Shown here piece after piece: positions 1 through 5,419 of a stretch of DNA of 5,419 nt. The DNA is from Bacteroidota bacterium. GTDB taxonomy: Bacteria; Bacteroidota; Rhodothermia; Rhodothermales; UBA10348. How positions within the stretch are numbered: position 1 is the first letter of the stretch; every line of letters begins with the position of its first letter. Where the stretch lies: assembly GCA_004356265.1 (NCBI GenBank), contig SMXK01000017.1:1-5419 (forward strand), written 5' to 3'. Under the pieces are notes generated by a model. It saw only the letters and a list, made by a program, of their open reading frames with translations. It had not been told where the DNA came from and did not search any database. Position numbers and translations under genes: made by a program.

Positions 1-993
1 ATCGACGCACAAGGAGAAATAAGGTCGCAGTGGCACCACGTAACAGATCTGGGTCCGACGATTATGGAAGCGGCAAAATTACCATTCCCAACATCGGTTA
101 ATGGCACCATTCAGAAACCGTTCGAAGGCGTAAGTATGATGTACGCTTTTGACGATGATGGTGCCGAGGACCGACATACTCGGCAGTATTTCGAGATGTT
201 TGGAAACCGCGCAATATATGATGATGGATGGGTCGCTGCGACGAAACACAGGACTCCGTGGGCTTCTGCTCCGGACGGTCCACTCGATGAAGATGTATGG
301 GAACTGTATCATGTTGACGAAGACTTTAGCCAGGCCGTCGATCTCGCTGAACAAAATCCAAGGAAACTCGCAGAATTACAGGCGCTTTTCCTTGAGGAAG
401 CGATCAAGTACGACGTTCTTCCCATTGACGACCGCACATTTGAGCGGTTCAATGCGGCGATTGCTGGTCGCCCTGACTTGATGGGAGACCGGACTTCCCT
501 GACCCTGTACCCAGGAACGCGACACCTGACCGAAAACACTTTTATCAACGTGAAAAACCGGTCTCATTCGATTACAGCTGAGGTCGAAATACCAGAAGGT
601 GGTGCTGAAGGTGTCATCATTTCGCAAGGAGGTCGATTTGCAGGGTGGAGCTTGTACATGAAAGACGGAAAGGCGAAATACGTGCACAATTGGGTTGGCA
701 AGGAGCTCTATACGATCTCCTCTGACCATGCGATTTCTCCCGGAAAAGCTACCATTCGCTACGAATTTACTTACATAGGTGAAGCGCCAGGCTCTGGAGG
801 AACTGGTGTTATCTTCGTAAACGGAAAGAAAGTTGGGGAAGGTGAAATCGGCAATACCACGCCATTTTTCTTCTCAGCAGACGAGACGGCTGATGTAGGT
901 CTTGATGCGGCAACACCAGTGACTCCTGAATATGCAGAAGGTGACAACAGTTTCACTGGAAAGATCGTAAAAGTTACCGTCGAACTGCATTAG
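1..993 (+). CDS. Arylsulfatase (family S1), C-terminal part, 5' end outside window
   Basis: The reading frame is open from base 1, so the ATG at 64 is an internal Met and not the start. In the 330 visible residues, segment 8-25 (RSQWHHVTDLGPTIMEAA) is the conserved helix near the end of the type I sulfatase fold. It is followed by NGTIQKPFEGVSM (about 34-46) and QYFEMFGNRAIYDDGW (about 62-77), all typical of large bacterial arylsulfatases that hydrolyse sulfate esters using a formylglycine residue. Residues about 95-165 (ELYHVDEDFSQAVDLAEQNP, then FNAAIAGRPDLMGDRTS) match the region after the catalytic domain in these long (~780 residue) enzymes. Residues about 166-330 look like a beta-sandwich, with alternating strands, GGRFAGWSLYMKDG, FVNGKKVGEGEIG and FFFSADETADVGLD. 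The formylglycine CxPxR motif and the metal site lie upstream, outside the window, so activity, signal peptide and location cannot be judged; such enzymes are often periplasmic. The substrate is unknown. The gene ends 21 bases before a hairpin terminator. Confidence 0.93.
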   Translation: MDAQGEIRSQWHHVTDLGPTIMEAAKLPFPTSVNGTIQKPFEGVSMMYAFDDDGAEDRHTRQYFEMFGNRAIYDDGWVAATKHRTPWASAPDGPLDEDVWELYHVDEDFSQAVDLAEQNPRKLAELQALFLEEAIKYDVLPIDDRTFERFNAAIAGRPDLMGDRTSLTLYPGTRHLTENTFINVKNRSHSITAEVEIPEGGAEGVIISQGGRFAGWSLYMKDGKAKYVHNWVGKELYTISSDHAISPGKATIRYEFTYIGEAPGSGGTGVIFVNGKKVGEGEIGNTTPFFFSADETADVGLDAATPVTPEYAEGDNSFTGKIVKVTVELH

Positions 994-1004
994 GTAATTC
1001 TCTG

Positions 1005-1046
1005 AAAAAATTCGACCCGGATCAGAATTATACTGGTCCGGGTTTC
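1005..1046. terminator. Probable bidirectional rho-independent terminator
   Basis: Bases 1015-1025 (acccggatcag) pair with 1033-1043 (ctggtccgggt), giving an 11-bp stem with one G-T wobble and a 7-base AT-rich loop. On the minus strand the stem is followed four bases later by six T residues (complement of 1005-1010), a classic intrinsic terminator for the flippase gene, whose stop is about 28 bases upstream. On the plus strand the stem follows the sulfatase stop by 21 bases, but only three T residues follow it, so termination in that direction is probably weaker. The position between two convergent genes supports the call. Confidence 0.85.
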
Positions 1047-1071
1047 GTAATACTGGCTCATGGTATTCTGT

Positions 1072-2580
1072 TCATCGGAATCTGGTGCTGAAGAAAACGA
1101 GCCCTGTGAAGACCCCAACGAGTGCTCCTTCAATCCAAATCGTATGGGTCGATGGCTGAATATACCAGGTGAAGAAAATTGCTGCTGCTCCCGCGATCAT
1201 GATAGCTATACGATTCCACTGATAATGTATGGGGTAAAACCGCTGCACGATCACAAATAACAGGATCGCCATGACGGCGTAGCTGGACGACATGGACCAG
1301 GCCGCGGCTGCCATTCCGTACTGAGGCACGAAAATCCAATTGGTCACCAGCGCGACGACACTACCGGCGAGCGTACAAACGACAAAATATTTAGTCTTTT
1401 TCTCGATGTAAACACCCGCAGAAAAGGCGTAATACCATCCCTGGAAAATGAAGCCTACAAGTGCAATCGGAATAATCGATAGGCCGATCCAGTAGGCAGG
1501 ATCAATAAGGGTCCGACCACCGGGCAGGGGAATCGCCACGAGATCATCGGCAAAAAACGAAACAGCCAGAAAAACCGTCAGCAGGGCTCCGGTGAGGTAC
1601 GTGAATACGCGGGCGAATAACTCTTTTGCATCCGGATCCTTCGCGTGCTGAAGGAAAAATGGCTGCCACGCATACCTGAACATCTGAATGACAAGCGCCA
1701 TTATGATTGCGAGTTTGATGATTCCTATATACGCGCCGGCTATAAAATCTGCATACACGCTCACAGAACCGGCCGCGGCGGTGTCAGCCAGTTTTCGCAC
1801 AACCTCATTTTCCCCATACAATCGCAGAACGCTATCGGCGGGCATGTATTTCAGAAAGAAAATATTGACGTTCTGGGAGAGTGCGTATCCAAGACCGGCC
1901 GGCACGAATGGTAACCCGAACCGAAGTAATTCGCCTGCGAGTTTCCGGTTGAAAATCCATTGGTACTTTTGCCAGATAGTCGGAAGTAACAGCAGCAAAG
2001 AGACTATCGATGCGGCGAAATTCGCAATGAAAATGGCTTCGATCCCGAAGTCCATCTGAAGAATTAGTACCAGGTTCAGGACAACATTGGTAACGATTCC
2101 GGCAGTTCGAACGAAGGCAAATCGCCAGGCTTTATTCTGTAGCCGGAGCTCAGCGTACGGTACTATATTTACCGTGTCGATGAGCAAGATGCCTGCCGCC
2201 AAAACGAGCAGCTGGGATCCGTCGGTGTCCAGGAGAAGGAGCGCCCCCAGGTCATCATGAAATAAAACCAGGACAGCAGAAAACAGGATTCCGGTGCCCG
2301 CAAGTGCGCCGAGGGCAGTTGAGAAGGTTATCCGTTTTTCGCGTTCCGAATCGGAATCCGCAGAAAACTTAAGGTAAGCCGACTCCATTCCGTACTGGTA
2401 CAGAATGTTGAGAAATACGAATGCGGCATATATAACACCAACCGTCGCAAACACTTCCGGAGCAAATTGATGCGAATAAAACGGAAACAGGAGAAAGTTG
2501 ATCAACCGCCCGAAAATGGACGACACGCCGTAGATAGCGGTCTCGGACGCCAGTTTTTTAATTCTGGAAGAACCGCTCAT
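1072..2580 (-). CDS. MOP-superfamily polysaccharide/oligosaccharide flippase (Wzx-like)
   Basis: This 502-residue integral membrane protein has the pattern of the MOP/MATE superfamily of lipid-linked oligosaccharide flippases, which move undecaprenyl-linked glycans across the inner membrane for O-antigen, capsule or exopolysaccharide. The N-terminus fits the family: a short basic stretch (RIKKLASETAIYGVSSIFGRLINFLLFPFYS, residues 6-36), where GR-x5-LLFPFYS is a typical first helix, then YQYGMESAYLKFSAD (61-75). I count about 12-14 hydrophobic segments, near 43-64, 87-107, 122-142, 155-175, 180-200, 222-244, 280-300, 325-345, 363-386, 397-417, 424-447, 457-474 and 482-498. FRYAWQPFFLQHAKD (301-315) is a second typical element. 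Residues about 245-279 form an unusually long hydrophilic stretch between the two halves. Length matches the family. It starts 8 bases after the aroQ stop, so it is probably cotranscribed and perhaps translationally coupled; no Shine-Dalgarno is seen. The transported glycan cannot be told, because no glycosyltransferases are in view. Confidence 0.88.
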   Translation of the reverse strand: MSGSSRIKKLASETAIYGVSSIFGRLINFLLFPFYSHQFAPEVFATVGVIYAAFVFLNILYQYGMESAYLKFSADSDSEREKRITFSTALGALAGTGILFSAVLVLFHDDLGALLLLDTDGSQLLVLAAGILLIDTVNIVPYAELRLQNKAWRFAFVRTAGIVTNVVLNLVLILQMDFGIEAIFIANFAASIVSLLLLLPTIWQKYQWIFNRKLAGELLRFGLPFVPAGLGYALSQNVNIFFLKYMPADSVLRLYGENEVVRKLADTAAAGSVSVYADFIAGAYIGIIKLAIIMALVIQMFRYAWQPFFLQHAKDPDAKELFARVFTYLTGALLTVFLAVSFFADDLVAIPLPGGRTLIDPAYWIGLSIIPIALVGFIFQGWYYAFSAGVYIEKKTKYFVVCTLAGSVVALVTNWIFVPQYGMAAAAWSMSSSYAVMAILLFVIVQRFYPIHYQWNRIAIMIAGAAAIFFTWYIQPSTHTIWIEGALVGVFTGLVFFSTRFR

Positions 2581-2588
2581 AGAGGCAT

Positions 2589-3017
2589 CTATTCAGAACG
2601 ATCGATAAAGAACCGAACCGCGAGTACATAACCATCCAGTCCGAATCCCGAAATTTGACCTTCTGTCGGGCCGGACGTGATGGACACATGCCGGAAGGAC
2701 TCTCGCGATGCGATATTGGTGATGTGAACTTCAACCACGGGCGTCTGAATGCCGGCGATGGCATCCCTGATGGCAACAGACGTATGCGTGAATCCGCCCG
2801 GATTGAAAATCACGCCACTCGCGCCTTCATCCGCTGCCCCTTGTAACCAATCAATCAGATCTCCTTCGTGATTACTCTGATAGAAGCTGAATTCCAGCTC
2901 AGGAAATTGTTTACCCAGCCGGGATTCCAGCTCGTCGAGTGAGTCAGACCCGTATTCCTCGGGTTCTCGCGAACCAAGTAGATTCAGATTGGGACCGTTC
3001 AGGATGCACAATTTCAT
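2589..3017 (-). CDS. aroQ: Type II 3-dehydroquinate dehydratase
   Basis: The 142-residue product dehydrates 3-dehydroquinate to 3-dehydroshikimate, the third step of the cytosolic shikimate pathway to chorismate. The family signature is complete: ILNGPNLNLLGSREPEEYG at residues 5-23, including Arg17 and the catalytic Tyr22; YQSNHEGDLIDWLQ (46-59); FNPGGFTHTSVAIRDAI (71-87), with substrate-binding Asn72 and a conserved His78; VEVHITN (95-101), with the catalytic His98; and SFRHVSI (107-113), with Arg109. Length fits the usual 140-150 residues of this dodecameric enzyme. I chose the ATG at 3017 because it puts MKLCILNGPN at the N-terminus, as is normal for the family; an in-frame ATG five codons upstream (3032) would add MYLDI and cannot be excluded. 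No Shine-Dalgarno precedes either start. It is the first gene of a probable two-gene unit with the flippase and is divergent from mnmA. Confidence 0.96.
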   Translation of the reverse strand: MKLCILNGPNLNLLGSREPEEYGSDSLDELESRLGKQFPELEFSFYQSNHEGDLIDWLQGAADEGASGVIFNPGGFTHTSVAIRDAIAGIQTPVVEVHITNIASRESFRHVSITSGPTEGQISGFGLDGYVLAVRFFIDRSE

Positions 3018-3104
3018 GATATCAAGATACATCGTCTGGAACGATTCCGGTAAAAAACGTTCTACGCGTTACCTATCGAACGAATCACGACGATCCACGG
3101 ATTA
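3018..3104. promoter_or_regulatory. Divergent intergenic region expected to hold aroQ and mnmA promoters
   Basis: These 87 bases separate two divergently read genes, so both promoters should lie here or just inside the genes. I could not find a convincing sigma-70 -35/-10 pair, nor the TTTG / TAnnTTTG pattern of Bacteroidota promoters at a sensible distance, and there is no purine-rich ribosome binding site before the mnmA ATG. A short inverted repeat (gaacg 3039-3043, cgttc 3058-3062, 14-base loop) is too weak to call an operator. The call rests on gene orientation alone. Confidence 0.4.
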
Positions 3105-4211
3105 ATGAGCTCAAAAGGCCGAGTACTTGTTGCCATGAGCGGAGGGGTTGACTCCTCTGTTGCTGCTGTTCTTCTGAAAGAACAGGGTTATGAGGTCGTT
3201 GGGATCACCATGAAAACCTGGGACTACCGCGAAAGTGGCGGCCAGAATGGGAAAGTTGTTGGTTGTTGTACGCTCGATTCGATGAACGATGCTCGCGCGG
3301 TCGGAATGAAGTTCGATTTTAAACACTTCATTGTAGACATCCGCGAAGAGTTCGGCGACTGGGTGATCGATAAATTCACCAGTGAATACATGGCAGGTCG
3401 GACACCGAATCCGTGTGTCTTGTGTAATACCCACATCAAGTGGGATGCTCTCATGCAGCGAGCGGACGCGCTGGGGTGTGAGTTTATTGCGACCGGTCAC
3501 TACGCAAGAATTCGGCACGACGAAGAGTTGGACCGGTATGTTCTGATGCGCGGATTGGACGGCAACAAGGATCAGAGTTATGCGATGTGGGGGGTAAGTC
3601 AGGAGAATTTTTCCCGGACGATATTCCCTATTGGTCACCTGACAAAACCGGAGATCCGGCGGATGGCTTCAGAATTCGGGCTCGATCACGTCGCAGCCAA
3701 GCCAGACTCGTATGAGATCTGCTTTGTGCCAGATAATAACTATCGTCGGTTTCTGAAAGACCGCGTCCCGGACATGGACGAGCGTGCGGGCCCGGGGCCC
3801 TATGTGTCTGTGGATGGGGAAATTATTGGCCAACATGAGGGTTATCCGTTTTACACGATCGGGCAGCGACATGGCCTGGGGCTGGCGATGGGTCATCCGG
3901 TATACGTGACCTCTATCGACGCGGACACAAATACGGTTACCATTGGCTCCCGGGAGGATTTAATGCGGTTCCGGTTAACGGCCAGTAGTTTCAACCCGAT
4001 CAAGTACCCGGACATAAAGACCGAACGGTCTGCAAGCGGGAAAATTCGTTACAATGACGACGGGGCTCCGTGCGTGGCGTGGCAGGACGAATCGGAGGTG
4101 TTACACGTGGCATTTCCTGAGGCTAGAACAGCCATCACGCCAGGGCAGGCGATTGTATTGTATGAGGGAGACGATGTATTGGGCGGCGCTTGGATTGATA
4201 CGGTGGAATAG
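3105..4211 (+). CDS. mnmA: tRNA-specific 2-thiouridylase MnmA
   Basis: This enzyme of 368 residues, the usual length, makes 2-thiouridine at the wobble position (U34) of tRNAs for Lys, Glu and Gln, using ATP to adenylate the base and sulfur passed on as a persulfide. The N-terminal PP-loop ATPase domain shows the SGGVDSS motif at residues 12-18. The catalytic cysteine pair is present: Cys104 in TPNPCVLCN and Cys206 in SYEICFVPDNNYR. Other family elements are ATGHYARI (129-136), GNKDQSYAMWG (153-163), TIGQRHGLGLAMGHP (251-265) opening the middle domain, and the C-terminal beta-barrel with KIRYNDDGAPC (313-323) and ITPGQAIVLYEGD (344-356). The insert VVGCCTLDSMNDAR (51-64) is of the type I associate with Bacteroidota and relatives. 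It is transcribed alone, divergent from aroQ and convergent with the DAHP synthase gene. No Shine-Dalgarno is visible before the ATG, but the start gives the normal N-terminus a few residues before the PP-loop. Confidence 0.97.
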   Translation: MSSKGRVLVAMSGGVDSSVAAVLLKEQGYEVVGITMKTWDYRESGGQNGKVVGCCTLDSMNDARAVGMKFDFKHFIVDIREEFGDWVIDKFTSEYMAGRTPNPCVLCNTHIKWDALMQRADALGCEFIATGHYARIRHDEELDRYVLMRGLDGNKDQSYAMWGVSQENFSRTIFPIGHLTKPEIRRMASEFGLDHVAAKPDSYEICFVPDNNYRRFLKDRVPDMDERAGPGPYVSVDGEIIGQHEGYPFYTIGQRHGLGLAMGHPVYVTSIDADTNTVTIGSREDLMRFRLTASSFNPIKYPDIKTERSASGKIRYNDDGAPCVAWQDESEVLHVAFPEARTAITPGQAIVLYEGDDVLGGAWIDTVE

Positions 4212-4215
4212 AGCA

Positions 4216-4245
4216 GCTGCCGCGTTTCCGGCTGCCGCGTATCCG
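4216..4245. repeat. 15-bp tandem duplication just after mnmA stop
   Basis: Bases 4216-4230 (gctgccgcgtttccg) are followed directly by 4231-4245 (gctgccgcgtatccg), identical at 14 of 15 positions. The pair begins four bases after the mnmA stop codon, within the 59-base convergent spacer. It does not form a good terminator hairpin. It is most likely a small slippage duplication without function. Confidence 0.7.
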
Positions 4246-4270
4246 GTCACGAGCACTCTTCAAGAGACGT

Positions 4271-5419
4271 TCACTCGGCCATCCGTCGGCGTTTTCTCAG
4301 AATAGAAAAGGCCATCTCCAATCCCTGTTCGCCATTTAAACGGGGGTCAACCTGACTCCGGTATGCGCGTCCCAGATCTTCATCCTGCAAACCACTTGCT
4401 CCGCCCGTGCATTCGGTCACGTTTTCACCCGTCAACTCGAGGTGAACACCGCCAAGCACAGTGCCCTCGGATGCATGAACGTCAAAGGCCGTCTCCATTT
4501 CACCCAGAATGTCTTCAAAACGCCTCGTCTTAATTCCGTTCTTGAGTGTTATCGTGTTGCCGTGCATTGGATCAGAACACCACAACACAGCTTTTCCCGA
4601 GGCCCGGACGGCTTCAATCAGAGGCGGAAGATGTCTCTCGATTTCGTTCACACCGAAACGGGTCGTAAGTGTCATGCGCCCGGGCGTATCGTCGGGATTC
4701 AGGTGATCAAGCAGAGCAGTCAGGTCTGAAGGCGTTGTGGAAGGTCCAACTTTTAACGAGATTGGATTCGCGATTCCCCGCATGTATTCAACATGAGCAC
4801 CGTCAAGCGCTGCAGACCGCACTCCGATCCACGGGAAATGAGTCGAGAGGTTGTAGATCCGTCCGGAAACGTCATGTGTCCTCGTGAGAGCTTCCTCGTA
4901 CGGCAGCAGCAGCGCCTCGTGACTTGTGAAAAAAGCCACTCGTTCCACTTCGCTGATATTGTTCGGAGCGATTGCTCCCATAAACCGGACAGCATTGTAT
5001 ATCGAATCGACGATCTCCTGGTATTCACCCCTGAGTGTCTCGTTCACGACAAATCCCAGATCCCAATATTCCGGATGGTGAAGGTCCGCAAAACCACCTT
5101 CCCCAAGCGCCCGCACATAATTCAGCGTCGCGGTCGAATACCGGTAGGCGTCGAGCATTCTCTGCGGGTCAGGAGTTCGGTCCTTGGTCGTGAAGGCCGG
5201 TCCATTAATGATATCGCCCCGGTAGGACGGCAACTTCAGGCCATTTCGACTCTCGAGATCCGTCGAGCGTGGCTTGGCATATTGTCCCGCAAACCGGCCG
5301 ACGCGCACAACCGGCGTTCGGAGACCGTAAATCAGAACCAGACTCATCTGAAGCAGAACCTTCAGCCGGTTCGCAATAAATGTCGGAGTGCATTCGTCGA
5401 ATCTTTCAGCACAATCTCC
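4271..5419 (-). CDS. Class II 3-deoxy-7-phosphoheptulonate (DAHP) synthase, N-terminus outside window
   Basis: This enzyme condenses phosphoenolpyruvate and erythrose 4-phosphate, the entry step of the shikimate pathway. The frame stays open to the right edge, giving 382 residues beginning GDCAERFDEC. About 60-85 N-terminal residues should be missing, since class II enzymes are about 450-460 long; the ATG at 5347 is internal. Numbering from the edge, the metal ligands of the family are all present: Cys3 (GDCAERF), His286 (SDPMHGN), Glu328 (HLELTGENVTEC) and Asp358 (SQVDPRLNGEQ). The last three have the same spacing as His369, Glu411 and Asp441 of the M. tuberculosis enzyme as I remember it. 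Also seen are RVGRFAGQYAKPRSTD (39-54), FFTSHEALLLPYEEALTR (163-180), Lys223 (SLKVGPS) and Arg254. The segment usually read GERTR is GVRSA here (199-203); its central Arg is kept. The missing N-terminus prevents judging allosteric elements. It is convergent with mnmA and on the same strand as aroQ, which acts two steps later. Confidence 0.95.
   Translation of the reverse strand, partial: GDCAERFDECTPTFIANRLKVLLQMSLVLIYGLRTPVVRVGRFAGQYAKPRSTDLESRNGLKLPSYRGDIINGPAFTTKDRTPDPQRMLDAYRYSTATLNYVRALGEGGFADLHHPEYWDLGFVVNETLRGEYQEIVDSIYNAVRFMGAIAPNNISEVERVAFFTSHEALLLPYEEALTRTHDVSGRIYNLSTHFPWIGVRSAALDGAHVEYMRGIANPISLKVGPSTTPSDLTALLDHLNPDDTPGRMTLTTRFGVNEIERHLPPLIEAVRASGKAVLWCSDPMHGNTITLKNGIKTRRFEDILGEMETAFDVHASEGTVLGGVHLELTGENVTECTGGASGLQDEDLGRAYRSQVDPRLNGEQGLEMAFSILRKRRRMAE

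Noticed and set aside
64..66. ATG as a possible start of the sulfatase-related gene.
   Set aside because: The same frame is open upstream to base 1 and encodes conserved sulfatase sequence there (RSQWHHVTDLGPTI), so the true start is outside the window.
1060..1260. Plus-strand open frame of 66 codons, rich in Cys and Glu, opposite the flippase C-terminus.
   Set aside because: It lies almost entirely antisense to a well-supported membrane protein gene, has no recognisable family, and its composition reflects the complement of hydrophobic codons.
2577..2588. A three-codon frame on the minus strand (atg cct cta tga) fills the gap between the aroQ stop and the flippase start, its TGA overlapping the flippase ATG.
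   Set aside because: It has no ribosome binding site of its own and is short enough to occur by chance; it may aid coupling but cannot be supported as a gene.
3039..3062. Short inverted repeat gaacg/cgttc in the aroQ-mnmA spacer as a possible operator.
   Set aside because: Five base pairs with a 14-base loop is expected by chance in 87 bases.
3111..3638. Minus-strand open frame of 175 codons inside mnmA.
   Set aside because: mnmA is certain from its motifs over its full length; this antisense frame resembles no protein family and is a coding shadow.
3788..3800. GC-rich near-palindrome (gggcccggggccc).
   Set aside because: It encodes the Ala-Gly-Pro-Gly-Pro stretch of MnmA at about residues 228-232 and is explained by codon choice; it is not a perfect inverted repeat and is not at a gene boundary.
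4753..5028. Minus-strand 91-codon frame overlapping the DAHP synthase gene in another frame.
   Set aside because: It is an out-of-frame shadow, rich in Arg and Ser, of a gene with complete catalytic motifs.

Overview
This is an ordinary, densely coding stretch of a bacterial chromosome of roughly 50% GC. It holds five protein genes, two of them cut by the window edges, and no intergenic gap longer than about 90 bases. I see no RNA gene, insertion sequence, CRISPR array, origin or phage signature. The MnmA protein is of the sequence type I associate with the Bacteroidota / Rhodothermota / Balneolota group (a GCCTLDSMNDAR insert near residue 53 and SYEICFVPDNNYR around the second catalytic cysteine). 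None of the genes with a visible start has a convincing Shine-Dalgarno sequence, which also fits that group. My best guess is a marine or halophilic Rhodothermota/Balneolota-like bacterium. This is inference from remembered family sequences, not a search.

Layout, left to right: (1) the C-terminal 330 codons of a family S1 arylsulfatase on the plus strand, ending in a C-terminal beta-sandwich-like domain; (2) a strong hairpin at 1015-1043 that can serve as a terminator in both directions; (3) on the minus strand a two-gene unit, aroQ (type II 3-dehydroquinate dehydratase) followed after 8 bases by a 502-residue MOP-superfamily polysaccharide/lipid-oligosaccharide flippase; (4) an 87-base divergent spacer; (5) mnmA (tRNA 2-thiouridylase) on the plus strand; (6) a 59-base convergent spacer holding a 15-bp tandem duplication; (7) on the minus strand the C-terminal 382 codons of a class II DAHP synthase, running off the right edge.

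Functionally, two shikimate-pathway enzymes lie on the same strand about 1.25 kb apart: DAHP synthase (first step) and dehydroquinate dehydratase (third step). mnmA lies between them in the opposite orientation, so they cannot share one simple transcript. The flippase behind aroQ points to export of a surface glycan, and the sulfatase to scavenging of sulfated substrates. Nothing links these two to each other beyond proximity. I found no evidence of a novel multi-gene system here. The points most worth a second look are an atypical active-site segment in the DAHP synthase, an extended loop in the middle of the flippase, and the shikimate gene arrangement.
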